From Natronospira elongata (GTDB taxonomy: Bacteria > Pseudomonadota > Gammaproteobacteria > Natronospirales > Natronospiraceae): a DNA stretch of 64,000 nucleotides. The notes under the pieces were generated by a model. The model had not been told where the DNA came from. It worked only from the letters and a program-made list of their open reading frames with translations, and did not search any database. Where the stretch lies: the NCBI RefSeq assembly GCF_034931365.1, contig NZ_JAYGII010000009.1:24639-88638 (forward strand), given 5' to 3'. The stretch's first letter is position 1. Every line of letters begins with the position of its first letter. Below are positions 52,094 through 61,851 of this stretch, in pieces. Both the position numbers and the translations under genes were made by a program.

Positions 52094-52137
52094 CTCACCC
52101 CTGACACCTCACCCCTGACACCTCACCCCTGACCCCC
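52094..52137. repeat. three direct copies of CTCACCCCTGACAC
   Basis: A 14-bp unit repeated three times in the short gap between the REP cluster and the radC stop. The complementary GGTGAGGGGTGAGG motif occurs near 46150, so this is a dispersed low-complexity repeat. Confidence 0.75.
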
Positions 52138-52812
52138 TCAAACCCACCCCCGCTCCGCAAACGACACCACCTCCCCATCACCCACCACGAAATGATCCAG
52201 CACGCGGATATCCACCAGGCCGAGGGCATCACGCAATCGATCAGTGATGTTGCGGTCGGAGCGGGAGGGTTCGGCCACGCCGGAGGGGTGGTTGTGGGCG
52301 AGGATGACGGCGGCGGCATTGTGGGCGAGCGCTGCCTTGACCACTTCCCGGGGCGGGACGGCGGCGCCATCGATGGTGCCGCGGAACAGTTCCTCGAAGC
52401 GGATCACACGGTGACGATTGTCGAGAAAAATGCAGGCGAATATCTCGTGAGGCAGGTCCCGCAGGCGGGCGGTGAGAAAGCGCCGGACCCGGCCGGGATC
52501 GGACAGCACCTCGCCCCGCTCCAGCTCTTCATGCAGATGCCGGCGGGCCATTTCCACCACCGCCTGAAGCTGCACATACTTGGCCTCGCCCATGCCGCGA
52601 CCGGCACAGAAGTCCTCTTTCGAGGCATTGAGCAAGGCCCGCAAACTGCCGAACTGGGCGAGCAGATCCCGGGCGAGATCCACCGCGGTCATGCCGGGCA
52701 CGCCGGTGCGCAAAAAGATCGCCAAAAGCTCGGCATCGGACAGGGCCTCGGGCCCACGGGCAAGCAGTTTCTCCCGCGGCCGCTCGGCCACGGGCCAGGC
52801 GGTGATGGCCAT
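52138..52812 (-). CDS. radC: RadC-family JAB/MPN protein
   Basis: The 224-residue product has the standard RadC layout: the N-terminal UPF0758 part (RPREKLLARGPEALSDAELL, AIFLRTGVPGMTAVDLARDL), a helix-hairpin-helix-like stretch and the JAMM motif in ILAHNHPSGVAEPSRSD with the upstream glutamate in FEELFRGTIDG. The biochemical role is unsettled; despite the name, a DNA repair role is not well supported. There is a long repeat-bearing gap on each side. Confidence 0.93.
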   Translation of the reverse strand: MAITAWPVAERPREKLLARGPEALSDAELLAIFLRTGVPGMTAVDLARDLLAQFGSLRALLNASKEDFCAGRGMGEAKYVQLQAVVEMARRHLHEELERGEVLSDPGRVRRFLTARLRDLPHEIFACIFLDNRHRVIRFEELFRGTIDGAAVPPREVVKAALAHNAAAVILAHNHPSGVAEPSRSDRNITDRLRDALGLVDIRVLDHFVVGDGEVVSFAERGWV

Positions 52813-53205
52813 TGGTGTTCCCCCTTTTGGTTGTTTTTGCTCTGTTTTATTCAGGGGGTAGGGGGCAAGGCAATGGGGGGACAGGAGGTATCAAAAAATT
52901 CCGACAGGGATTGTCCGGGGTTGGGAAGGTGGGGTGCACCACAAACCACCACAGGCACCGTAGGAGCGGATTTATCCGCGATAACAATCTATCGGATGAC
53001 GCGACACCTTCCAGACAACGCGCCAATTTGCCGTAACCAATGGTTTATCCGTTGGCGGCGTGCCACCTGACGGATCGTGATCGCGGATAAATCCGCTCCT
53101 ACGGCGCCGCTGGTCGAAGCCGGGGCTCCTTGCCCTTGACCCAAATCAAATCACACCCCCCCAAAGCTGCTACATTGAACCACCACGGAACGCGGGGGCG
53201 TTTTC
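52813..53205. other. 393-bp intergenic region with two REP copies
   Basis: REP copies lie at 52960-52982 (forward) and 53080-53104 (reverse), forming an inverted pair about 100 bp apart. Upstream of the ABC gene the sequence TTGACCCAAATCAAATCACA (about 53137-53156), followed by TACATT at 53171-53176, may be a promoter. No coding frame is convincing. Confidence 0.6.
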
Positions 53206-53934
53206 ATGCAGGCGACCGAATCAGTGAACAAGGAAGTCATCTTCTCCACCCGGGGCCTGACCAAGGTCTATCGCATGGGTGAAGTGGAAATCCACGCCCT
53301 GCGGGGGGTGGACATGGAACTCTACGCGGGCGAGCTGACGGTGATGCTCGGCGCCTCGGGCTCGGGCAAGTCCACCCTGCTCAATATCCTTGGCGGACTC
53401 GATAGCGCCACCGATGGCGTGGTCCGCTACGGCGAGCAGAACCTGGTCCGGGCCGGGGAGAAGGTGCTGACCAGCTTCCGTCGCGACCACGTGGGTTTTG
53501 TCTTTCAGTTCTACAACCTCATCTCCAGCCTCACGGCCCGCGAGAACGTGGCCATCGTCACCGAGATCAGCAGGAACCCCATGCGCCCGGAGGAGGCCCT
53601 GGAACTGGTGGGCCTAAAAGAGCGCATGGATCACTTCCCTTCCCAGCTCTCCGGCGGCGAACAGCAGCGGGTGGCCATTGCCCGGGCCATCGCCAAGCGC
53701 CCGGCGGTACTGCTGTGTGACGAGCCCACCGGGGCGCTGGATTCCAAGACCGGCATCCGGGTACTGGAAGCCATCGAACACATCAACCGGGAACTCAACA
53801 CCACCACCGCCGTGATCACCCACAATCAGGTGATCGGCGAAATGGCCGACCGGGTCATTCAGCTGAGTGACGGCCGGGTTTCCGACGTGCACGTGAACGA
53901 CAGCCGCAAGTCACCTCGGGAGCTGCACTGGTGA
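53206..53934 (+). CDS. ABC exporter ATP-binding protein (MacB/LolD type)
   Basis: The 242-residue product has Walker A GASGSGKST (49-57), Q-loop FVFQFYNLI, signature LSGGEQQRVAIARAI (about 146-160), Walker B AVLLCDEPTGALDS and the H-loop TAVITHNQ. The order and the GALDS ending match the LolD/MacB/FtsE branch that drives mechanotransmission exporters. It forms an operon with the FtsX-type permease (4-bp GTGA overlap) and a HlyD-like adaptor, so together they should span the envelope. The substrate is unknown. Confidence 0.93.
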   Translation: MQATESVNKEVIFSTRGLTKVYRMGEVEIHALRGVDMELYAGELTVMLGASGSGKSTLLNILGGLDSATDGVVRYGEQNLVRAGEKVLTSFRRDHVGFVFQFYNLISSLTARENVAIVTEISRNPMRPEEALELVGLKERMDHFPSQLSGGEQQRVAIARAIAKRPAVLLCDEPTGALDSKTGIRVLEAIEHINRELNTTTAVITHNQVIGEMADRVIQLSDGRVSDVHVNDSRKSPRELHW

Positions 53935-56294
53935 AGACCATCCACCGCAAGCTGCTGCGCGACCTGGGTCGTCTCAAGGGCCAGGTCGCCGCCATTGCGG
54001 TGGTGATTGCCGCCGGGGTAATGACCCTGATTCTGGCGGTCACCAACCTGGAATCCATCCAGCACAGCCAGCAACGCTTCTATGAAGAACAGCGCTTCGC
54101 CGATGTCTTTGTCGCACTGACCCGGGCACCGGAATCGGTCAGCGAACGTCTGGGCGCGATTCCCGGGGTCAATCGCGTCGAGACCCGGATACGGGCTGGC
54201 ATTCGTCTGGAGGTGCCCGGTTACAGCGATCCGGTCCGCGGGCAACTGCATTCCATTCCCGACGGACGCCAGCCGGATATCAATGCCCTCTACCTGCGGG
54301 AAGGCAGTTTGCCCGAGCCGGGCCGCTCCGATCAGGTCGCCATCAGTGAACCCTTCGCCGAGGCCCATGATCTGCGCGCCGGGGACCGCCTGACCGCCAT
54401 CATCAATGGCCGCGAGGAACGGCTGACGGTCAGCGGCATCGCCCTGTCACCGGAATGGATCTATCAGATCGGGCCGGCCGACATCCTGCCGGACTATGAA
54501 CGCTTTGCCGTGCTGTGGATGAATCGCCGGGCGGTGGCCAATGCCTTTGACCTGGATGGGGCCTTCAATAGTGCGGTCTTCACCCTGCAGGCAGGCGCCG
54601 ACGCCGAGCCGGTGATTGACGCCATCGACGAAATTCTCGCCCCTTACGGCGGCATCGGTGCCCATGACCGGGATGATCAGCTCTCCCACCGCTTCCTTGA
54701 GGAGGAGATCGACCAGCTCCGGGTCATGGCGGTCATGCTGCCCACCATATTCCTGGGGGTCTCGGCCTTTCTGCTCAGCGTGCTCATGGGCCGGATCATC
54801 CGAACCCAGCGCCAGGCCATTGCCGTGCTCAAGGCCTTTGGTTATTCGAATCGGGACATGGCCCTGCACTATGGCGCCCTGACCGGGATTGTGGTGCTGG
54901 TAGGGGCAGTGGCAGGTGTGCTGATGGGCGGCTGGGCGGCCGACCACCTGGTCCAGGTCTATCTGGAGTACTTTCGCTTTCCAGAGCTGGATGCCCGAAT
55001 CGCGCCCCGCTATATCCTCTTGGGGGTAGCGGTTGCGGGTGGCGCGGCAGCGCTGGGTACCTGGCGGGCAGTGCGTCGGGCCGTGTCCCTGGCCCCGGCC
55101 GAGGCCATGCGACCGCCGGCCCCGGAGACCTTCAAGCAGGGCTGGATCGAGCGGTCCCGTCTCGGACGCCTGCTGGATCAGAGTACCCGCATCATTCTTC
55201 GCAACCTGGCCCGCCATCGTTTCAAGGCCACGCTCTCCGCCCTGGGCATCGGCCTGTCCGCCGCCTTGATGCTGGTGGGCAGTTTCCAGTTCGGTGCCGT
55301 CGACAAGCTTTTCGACACTCAGTACCGCCTGGTCCAGAAGTCCGATGTCATTCTCCACTTCACCGACCCCACCCCGGAGCGGTCACTGAACGAACTCATG
55401 CATGTGCCCGGCGTGCAGTTCGCCGAAGGCTTTCGCAATGTCCCCGTCCGTCTGATCAACGAGCAGCATGATTACCGCACCAGCATTCAGGGCATGGACA
55501 CCGAACCGCGACTGCTGGGCCTGATCGACAAACAACACCGCCCCATCAGCCTGCCGCCGGAGGGGCTACTGCTGACCGACTTTCTCGCCGATCATCTCCA
55601 GCTGCGTCCCGGTGATCCACTGACCGTGGAAATCCTGGAAGGGCACAGACGGACTCTGGAGGTGGAACTGGCCGGCGTGGTCTCCGAGCCCCTGGGGGTG
55701 AGCGCCTACATGGAACGCCGCGCCCTGAATCGACTGATGCGGGAAGGCCCTGCCATTTCCGGCGCCTGGCTTCTGACTGACAATGCCCGCAACGATGAAC
55801 TTTTTGACGCCCTCTGGGATGTGCCCCGGGTGGCCAGCATCGGACTGATCGGCGACGCCGAACGACGGATCCGTGAATACATCGCCGACACGGTTCTGGT
55901 CACCATGGGCTTTTTGCTCCTGCTCGCCGGCTCCATCGCCTTCGCAGTGGTCTACAACAATGCCCGCATTGCCTTCGCGGAACGGGAACGGGAACTGGCC
56001 ACCTTGCGGGTATTGGGCTTCACCCGGGCGGAGGTCTCCTGGATTCTGATTGGCGAGCTGGCACTGATCACCCTGATTGCCATCCCGGTGGGATGGCTGA
56101 TGGGCACCGGCTTTGCCCTGGCCCTGAGTGAAGCCATGGCCATGGACATGTTCCGTATTCCCTTTGTGATATCGGTCCAGACCTATGCCTTCTCTGCCCT
56201 CGGTGTGGTGGTGGCGACCATCCTCTCGCTACTTCTGATCACCCGCCGGCTGTATCGGCTGGACATGGTTTCGGCCCTGAAAACCGTTGAGTGA
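53931..56294 (+). CDS. ABC transporter permease with two FtsX domains
   Basis: The 787-residue product has eight or more membrane helices in two FtsX/MacB-like halves. Each half has a large periplasmic part (for example ERFAVLWMNRRAVANAFDLD) and a helix block (VMLPTIFLGVSAFLLSVLMG; FLLLLAGSIAFAVVYNNARI). The motif RQAIAVLKAFGYSNRDMALHY and its repeat ERELATLRVLGFTRAEVSWI mark the cytoplasmic coupling loops. It starts at GTG 53931, overlapping the ATPase stop. It works with the ATPase before it and the adaptor after it. Confidence 0.92.
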   Translation: MKTIHRKLLRDLGRLKGQVAAIAVVIAAGVMTLILAVTNLESIQHSQQRFYEEQRFADVFVALTRAPESVSERLGAIPGVNRVETRIRAGIRLEVPGYSDPVRGQLHSIPDGRQPDINALYLREGSLPEPGRSDQVAISEPFAEAHDLRAGDRLTAIINGREERLTVSGIALSPEWIYQIGPADILPDYERFAVLWMNRRAVANAFDLDGAFNSAVFTLQAGADAEPVIDAIDEILAPYGGIGAHDRDDQLSHRFLEEEIDQLRVMAVMLPTIFLGVSAFLLSVLMGRIIRTQRQAIAVLKAFGYSNRDMALHYGALTGIVVLVGAVAGVLMGGWAADHLVQVYLEYFRFPELDARIAPRYILLGVAVAGGAAALGTWRAVRRAVSLAPAEAMRPPAPETFKQGWIERSRLGRLLDQSTRIILRNLARHRFKATLSALGIGLSAALMLVGSFQFGAVDKLFDTQYRLVQKSDVILHFTDPTPERSLNELMHVPGVQFAEGFRNVPVRLINEQHDYRTSIQGMDTEPRLLGLIDKQHRPISLPPEGLLLTDFLADHLQLRPGDPLTVEILEGHRRTLEVELAGVVSEPLGVSAYMERRALNRLMREGPAISGAWLLTDNARNDELFDALWDVPRVASIGLIGDAERRIREYIADTVLVTMGFLLLLAGSIAFAVVYNNARIAFAERERELATLRVLGFTRAEVSWILIGELALITLIAIPVGWLMGTGFALALSEAMAMDMFRIPFVISVQTYAFSALGVVVATILSLLLITRRLYRLDMVSALKTVE

Positions 56295-57493
56295 ATGCTA
56301 TGAGCACCCGAAAGAAAATCATTCCCAGCCTGATCGGTCTCGCCTTGCTGGGGCTGTTGATCCTGGCCGTCATGCCCAGTCCGGTGCCGATCTCGGTGAC
56401 CCAGGTGAAACAGGGGCATTTCGAGGCCTGGGTGGAGGACGAGGGCCGTACCCGCCTGCGGGATCCCTACACGGTGTCCTCCCCCATTCACGGCTATCTG
56501 CGCCGGGTGGAACTGGAGCCCGGTGACGAGGTGGAAGCGGGCGAGACCCTGTTCGAGCTCGAAGCCCTGCCCGCCCCGGCGCTGGATCCTCGGGCCCGGG
56601 AACAGGCCCGGGAGGCGGTGGCTGCGGCCCGCTCCCGCCTGGAGGCAGCCGAGGCGGAGCTGGAAACCCGCCAGACACGCCACCGCCAGGCGCAGACCGA
56701 GTTCGAGCGCATCCAGGCCCTGCACGAGCGCGATCTGGTCTCCTCGGAGCAACTCGACCGCGCCCGCGCCGAACGGGATGCCGCCCGCGCCGCCGAACGT
56801 GGGGCCAGCCATGCGGTGGAGGTCGCCCGTTTCGAGCGGGAAGCAGCCCGCGCCAACCTGGAGATTGCCGATGGCGAACGGGCCCGCACCGATCAACCCA
56901 CGCTCGCGGTACGCGCCCCCATCAGCGGCACCATCACCCGCCGCAACCGCTGTTGCGAAGGCCCGGCCCAGGCCGGAGAAGAGATCATGGAAATCGGCGA
57001 CCTGTCGGACCTGGAGATCCAGGTGGACCTATTGTCCATGGACGCGGTTCGGGTCCGGCCCGGCATGCGGGTGGAAATCGACCGCTGGGGCGGTGATGCG
57101 GTCCTCGCCGGCGAAGTCCGCCGGGTCGAGCCCGGCGGCTTCATGCGCGTCTCCGCCCTGGGCGTGGACGAACAAAGGGTGCCGGTCATGGTCCGGATCA
57201 GCAGCCCGCGGGAAAAATGGCAATCCCTCGGGGACGGGTTCCGGGTGGAAGCCCGGTTCATCCTCTGGGAGGGCGAGGACGTGATCCACATCCCCACCAG
57301 CGCCCTGTTCCGCCGGGCCGACCAATGGCATGTCTTCGTGGTGGAGAGCGGCCGCGCCCAGCTGCGCGCGGTGGAAACCGGCCGCCGCAGCGGCCTGCGC
57401 ACCCAGATCACCGAGGGGCTTGAAGCCGGCGAAACCCTCATCACCCACCCCGGCGACCGCATCGAGGATGGCCGGCGGGTACAGGTGGATTGA
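56291..57493 (+). CDS. HlyD/MacA-type periplasmic adaptor of the ABC exporter
   Basis: The 400-residue product has one N-terminal helix (IIPSLIGLALLGLLILAVMP), a biotinyl-lipoyl half (VSSPIHGYLRRVELEPGDEV), a long coiled-coil hairpin (about 95-195), the second lipoyl half (VRAPISGTITRRN) and the beta-barrel/membrane-proximal domains. A CC pair in NRCCEGPAQAG is unusual for this family. The GTG at 56291 overlaps the permease stop as in the other genes of this run; ATG 56300 is an alternative. It should bridge the permease to an outer-membrane channel, which is not encoded here. Confidence 0.9.
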   Translation: MNAMSTRKKIIPSLIGLALLGLLILAVMPSPVPISVTQVKQGHFEAWVEDEGRTRLRDPYTVSSPIHGYLRRVELEPGDEVEAGETLFELEALPAPALDPRAREQAREAVAAARSRLEAAEAELETRQTRHRQAQTEFERIQALHERDLVSSEQLDRARAERDAARAAERGASHAVEVARFEREAARANLEIADGERARTDQPTLAVRAPISGTITRRNRCCEGPAQAGEEIMEIGDLSDLEIQVDLLSMDAVRVRPGMRVEIDRWGGDAVLAGEVRRVEPGGFMRVSALGVDEQRVPVMVRISSPREKWQSLGDGFRVEARFILWEGEDVIHIPTSALFRRADQWHVFVVESGRAQLRAVETGRRSGLRTQITEGLEAGETLITHPGDRIEDGRRVQVD

Positions 57494-57691
57494 AGGGCGG
57501 GGCGGCGGATTCCGGCCATTGCGCGGATGAATCCGCGCCTACAGGGGGTTCCGATAAGCCGCATCTCACCCAGCACGGCCAAACATTTAGTGTCCATTTC
57601 GTGGCCCCAAAAGCCCCCCCGAATCACCCCCATTGTTCTACAATTCACCCCTTGAACATCACGGCATTGAGGCCGGTCGGGGGGAAGGGAT
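57494..57691. other. 198-bp intergenic region with one REP copy
   Basis: A divergent REP copy (GCGCGGATGAATCCGCGCCT, 57520-57539) lies shortly after the adaptor stop. GGGGGAAGGGA before TTG 57692 is the ribosome binding site of the RND pump. No terminator or clear promoter is seen. Confidence 0.55.
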
Positions 57692-60600
57692 TTGCCGCTT
57701 ACACGTATTGCCTTGAGCAACCCCGTTGCGGTAGCGGTGGGGTGCATTCTGCTGGTGATCTTCGGGTTGATCAGCCTGTCGCGTCTGCCCATCCAGATGA
57801 CGCCGGATATCGAGCGCCCGTCGATCACCGTGTCCACGGCCTGGCGGGCGGCGGCGCCAGCCGAGGTGGAATCGGAAATCCTGGAGCCCCAGGAAGCCCT
57901 GCTGCGGGACGTCCCGGGCCTGGAACGGATGGTAGCCACCGCCGGCCAGGGCAGTGGCTCCATCAGCCTGGAATTCCAGGTGGGCACCGACATCAACCGG
58001 GTGCTGATCGAGGTCATCAACCGCCTCAACCAGGTCCAGCGCTATCCGGTGGACGCCACCGAGCCCACCATCCGGGTCGGTGACGAGGACTTCGCCAAGA
58101 CCATCGCCTGGTTCTCCCTCCGCCGCGCCCCGGGCAATGAACAGCCCATCGAGGGCTACCAGGATTTCGTCGAGCAGGTCGTCAAGGAACGCATCGAGCG
58201 CATTCCGGGTGTCTCCTCGGCCAACCCCCAGGGCGGCCGCCCCTATGAAATCCGCATCAGCTTCGACCCCTTCCGCGCCGCCAACATCGGTGTCGACCTG
58301 TCCCGCATCGGCCAGCAGCTAGGCGAGAACAACGACGTCTCCGCCGGCTTTCGAGAAATGGGCCGACGCAGCTATACCCTGCGCTTTGCCGGACGCTACA
58401 GCGTGGCCGACATGGAAAACCTGGTCCTGGACTGGCGCGAGGGCCGGCCGGTCTATCTCCGGGACGTGGCCACGGTGGAGCGGGTCATGCGCGACCGCCG
58501 CGCCCTGATCACCCACAACGCCGAGCCCACCATCGCCATGAATGTGATTCCCGAGCCGGGGGTCAATGTGCTGGAAGTGATGGGCGAACTCCAGGCCGTG
58601 GTGGCGGAACTGGAACGGACCCATATCAATCCGGCCGGGCTGACCATCAAGCAGCTCTATGACGACACCGTCTACATCACCCAATCCATCAACATGGTGG
58701 CCACCAATCTGATCCTGGGCATGATGCTGGCCATCGGGGTGTTGTGGTGGTTCTTCCGCCGTTTCCGCGCCACCATGATGGTGGCCCTGGCCATTCCCCT
58801 CTGTCTGCTGTTCGCCTTCCTTGTCCTGGATGCCGCCGACCGGACCGTGAACGTGATCGCCCTGGCGGGCCTTGCCTTTGCCGTGGGCATGGTACTGGAT
58901 GCGGCCATCGTGGTATTGGAGAACATCGTACGGCGCCGGGAAGCCGGCGAGGACATCCACACCGCCGCTCTCAAGGGCACCGGCCAGGTCTGGGGCGCGC
59001 TGTTGGCCTCCACCGCCACCACCGTGGCCATCTTCCTGCCGGTGATCTTCCTTCAGGACGAGGCCGGCCAGCTCTTCGCCGACCTGGCGGTGGTGATCTC
59101 AGCCGCCATCATCTGCTCGCTGCTGGTGGCGATCACGGTGCTGCCCGCGGCTGCCTGGCGCTTTCTCGGCGACCGCCCACTGACAGACCGGCACGCCCAC
59201 TGGTGGGAACGGGGCACCCGCGTGATCATGGACGTCACCGGCACCCGCCGCCGGCGCTGGGCCTGGATCGGCGGCCTGACCACCGTCCCCATCCTGATCG
59301 GCGCCTTGTTGATCCCGCCGGCGGACTATCTGCCGGAGGGCCAGCGCAATTTCCTGTTCGGCTTCTTGGTTACCCCGCCGGGCCTGGGCGTGGATACTGC
59401 GGAAACGGAAATCGTCGCTCCGATCAACGAGCGCATGCGCCCGCTGCTGCTCGAATCCGGCAACGGCGAAACGGCCGATGGCGACGGCCCGCGCATCGAG
59501 GACATGTTCCTGGGCTATTTCGGCGGCGGCATCTTCTTCGGCGCCGTGGCCGAAGACCCGAAACGTTTCGATGAACTGTTGGGATTCGTGAACGGCGTTG
59601 CCGTGCAAGGCATTCCCGATACCTTCGGCGGCGCCAACCGCGCGCCGCTGTTCATCGGCCGGGGCGGGCGCAGCATCCAGGTGGACCTGCAGGCGGCGGA
59701 CTTCGAGGAGCTGCTGGTCGCCGGCCAGGTCGGCTTCATGGCCCTGAACCAGGCCCTGCCGGGGGCCAACATTCGCCCCCTGCCCGGCCTGGAACTGGCC
59801 GAACCCGAACTACGCCTGATCCCGGATGATCGCCGCATCGCCGAGGCCGGCTGGACCCGGGGCCAGGTGGCCACCGCCTTCCGCGCCCTGGGCGATGGGG
59901 CCTTCCTGGGTGATTACTTTGACGGCGACCGGCGGCTCGACATCGTCCTGCGCCGTGAAGGCTGGAGTACGCCGGAAGAACTCATGGGCACGCCCCTGGC
60001 CAACCCAAGGGGCGAGATCACCACCCTGAGCGAGCTGGCCCGCCTGGAGCAGACCGCCGGGCCCAACCAGATCCGCCGGGTGGACCGGCGCCGCACCCTG
60101 AGCCTGCTGGTGACCCCGCCCTCGGACATGCCCCTGGAAACCGCGCTGGACATCATCGAGACCCGGGTCAGCCCCCAGATCCGGGCCGCCCTGCCCGCTG
60201 ACGGCATCATCACCTACCGCGGCACCGCCGAGGCCATGGGCGAGACCCTGCGCAATCTGTCGGGCAGCTTTCTCCTGGCCGTGGTGATCCTCTATCTGCT
60301 CATTGCCGCCCTGTTCCGCTCCTTCCGGGATGCGGTACTGGTACTGCTGACCCTGCCCATGGCCACCGTGGGCGGCATCATCGGCCTCAACCTGGCGGGG
60401 CTTGCCACCGGCCAGGCCATGGACATGCTCACCATGATCGGTTTCATCATCCTGCTGGGCCTGGTGGTCAACAACGCCATCCTGCTGGTGCACCGTTCCC
60501 GGGAAGGCGAGCGCGAGGGCCTGGGCCGGCGCGAGGCGGTGGAGACCGCCGTGCGCCAGCGCCTGCGCCCGATTCTCATGAGCACCACCACCAGTCTCTT

Positions 60601-60757
60601 CGGCATGCTGCCGCTGCTGCTCATGCCCGGCGCCGGGACCGAGGTTTACCGTGGCCTGGCCGCGGTGATCGTCGGCGGCATGGCCATTTCCACCCTGTTT
60701 ACCCTGATCCTGCTGCCCAGCCTGCTGCGGCTCAAGGAGGAGGTCCGCACCGCGTGA
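57692..60757 (+). CDS. RND-family efflux pump (AcrB-like inner-membrane component)
   Basis: The 1021-residue product has the two-fold RND layout: a first helix (RIALSNPVAVAVGCILLVIF), a porter domain, helices 2-6 with ALAGLAFAVGMVLDAAIVVL, a second porter domain, and helices 8-12 with FIILLGLVVNNAILLVHRSR and STTTSLFGMLPLLLMPGAGT. In helix 4 the usual DD proton-relay pair of AcrB reads DA, the pattern known from metal-type pumps such as CusA; the lysine partner region is otherwise normal. The substrate is open. The start is TTG 57692, with GGAAGG close upstream. It overlaps the following adaptor gene by 4 bp. Confidence 0.92.
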   Translation: MPLTRIALSNPVAVAVGCILLVIFGLISLSRLPIQMTPDIERPSITVSTAWRAAAPAEVESEILEPQEALLRDVPGLERMVATAGQGSGSISLEFQVGTDINRVLIEVINRLNQVQRYPVDATEPTIRVGDEDFAKTIAWFSLRRAPGNEQPIEGYQDFVEQVVKERIERIPGVSSANPQGGRPYEIRISFDPFRAANIGVDLSRIGQQLGENNDVSAGFREMGRRSYTLRFAGRYSVADMENLVLDWREGRPVYLRDVATVERVMRDRRALITHNAEPTIAMNVIPEPGVNVLEVMGELQAVVAELERTHINPAGLTIKQLYDDTVYITQSINMVATNLILGMMLAIGVLWWFFRRFRATMMVALAIPLCLLFAFLVLDAADRTVNVIALAGLAFAVGMVLDAAIVVLENIVRRREAGEDIHTAALKGTGQVWGALLASTATTVAIFLPVIFLQDEAGQLFADLAVVISAAIICSLLVAITVLPAAAWRFLGDRPLTDRHAHWWERGTRVIMDVTGTRRRRWAWIGGLTTVPILIGALLIPPADYLPEGQRNFLFGFLVTPPGLGVDTAETEIVAPINERMRPLLLESGNGETADGDGPRIEDMFLGYFGGGIFFGAVAEDPKRFDELLGFVNGVAVQGIPDTFGGANRAPLFIGRGGRSIQVDLQAADFEELLVAGQVGFMALNQALPGANIRPLPGLELAEPELRLIPDDRRIAEAGWTRGQVATAFRALGDGAFLGDYFDGDRRLDIVLRREGWSTPEELMGTPLANPRGEITTLSELARLEQTAGPNQIRRVDRRRTLSLLVTPPSDMPLETALDIIETRVSPQIRAALPADGIITYRGTAEAMGETLRNLSGSFLLAVVILYLLIAALFRSFRDAVLVLLTLPMATVGGIIGLNLAGLATGQAMDMLTMIGFIILLGLVVNNAILLVHRSREGEREGLGRREAVETAVRQRLRPILMSTTTSLFGMLPLLLMPGAGTEVYRGLAAVIVGGMAISTLFTLILLPSLLRLKEEVRTA

Positions 60758-61797
60758 TTACATTCAAACACAGCCCCTGGATGGGCCTGCTGATTGCCCT
60801 GAGTCTGCTGGCGCCGAACCTGGCCGCCCAACAGCCGCCCGCGCCGGTGGTCCTGGGCAAGGCGGAACAGGCCCAGATGGCACCCAGTCTCCAGGTCTCG
60901 GGCACCGTGGTCTCCCGCAGCGACGCGGTCCTGTCCGCGGAAGTGGAAGGCCGGCTCCTGCATGTGGCCGAGGTCGGCAGCCGGGTCGCCACCGATGACA
61001 TCCTCGCCGAAATCGAGGACGTGGCCCTGCGGCTGCGGGAAACCGAACTGGCCGCGGACGTGCAACGGATCCAGTCTCGCCTGCGATTTCTGGAAGCCGA
61101 GCAACAACGCCTGGAACGCCTGGCCGAGCGCGACATGATCTCCTTTACCGAGGTCGATCGCATCCGCTCGGAGCGGGCCACCGCCGCCGGCGAGAAAGCG
61201 GTCAGTGAAAGCCGCCTGGCCCAGGTCCGTCACCAGCTGGAACGCAGTCGCATCCGCGCCCCCTTCCCGGGCGTGGTCGCCGAACGCCGGGCCCAGGCCG
61301 GCGAACGGGTCGGGGTGGGTACGCCGGTAATCCGGCTGCTCAACCCCGAGTCCCTGGAGATCGTCGCCCGTGCGCCCCTGGCCTACTACCGCTTTCAGGA
61401 GGTGAATGGGGCACTGCGCTTTGTCGCTGACGGGGAAGATCACGATGCCCGTCTGCGCACCCTGGTCACCCTGGGTGCCGAGAATCGGCACGTCTTCGAA
61501 ATGCGTCTGGACCTTGAGCCCTCGCTGCCGGTGGGCCAGACCGTGCGCGTCAGCATTCCCACCGCCGAGGCCAAGGAAGTCCTCGCAGTCCCCCGCGACG
61601 CCCTGGTTCTGCGCAGCGACGGCATCAGCGTGTTTGTGGTCAATGAAGACAACAGTGTCCGCCGGGCCCGAGTGACCACGGGCATCGGCAGCGGCGATCG
61701 AATTGAGATTCGCGGTCCGGTCCAGGCGGGCGACCGCGTAGTCATTCGCGGGGCCGAACGGTTGCGGGATGGGCAGATGGTTGCGCCTCAGGGCTGA
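60754..61797 (+). CDS. periplasmic adaptor of the RND pump (AcrA/MdtA-like)
   Basis: The 347-residue product has a signal peptide (HSPWMGLLIALSLLAPNLAA), a lipoyl half (VLSAEVEGRLLHVAEVGSRV), a short coiled coil (about 90-160), a second lipoyl half (IRAPFPGVVAERRAQAGERV) and a C-terminal beta-barrel with VPRDALVLRSDGISVFVV. There is no lipid anchor. The GTG at 60754 overlaps the pump stop. The gene order pump then adaptor is the reverse of acrAB. No outer-membrane TolC-type gene is present nearby. Confidence 0.91.
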   Translation: MITFKHSPWMGLLIALSLLAPNLAAQQPPAPVVLGKAEQAQMAPSLQVSGTVVSRSDAVLSAEVEGRLLHVAEVGSRVATDDILAEIEDVALRLRETELAADVQRIQSRLRFLEAEQQRLERLAERDMISFTEVDRIRSERATAAGEKAVSESRLAQVRHQLERSRIRAPFPGVVAERRAQAGERVGVGTPVIRLLNPESLEIVARAPLAYYRFQEVNGALRFVADGEDHDARLRTLVTLGAENRHVFEMRLDLEPSLPVGQTVRVSIPTAEAKEVLAVPRDALVLRSDGISVFVVNEDNSVRRARVTTGIGSGDRIEIRGPVQAGDRVVIRGAERLRDGQMVAPQG

Positions 61798-61827
61798 TAC
61801 CGCGTCCGCGATTGAATCGGGATTGCA

Positions 61828-61851
61828 ATCGCGGATGAGTCCGCTCCCACG
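61828..61851 (-). repeat. REP element
   Basis: ATCGCGGATGAGTCCGCTCC followed by CAC, a variant of the REP found around the RAYT gene, here between the RND operon and lemA. A weaker half copy (CCGCGATTGAATCGGGATT) precedes it. Confidence 0.7.
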
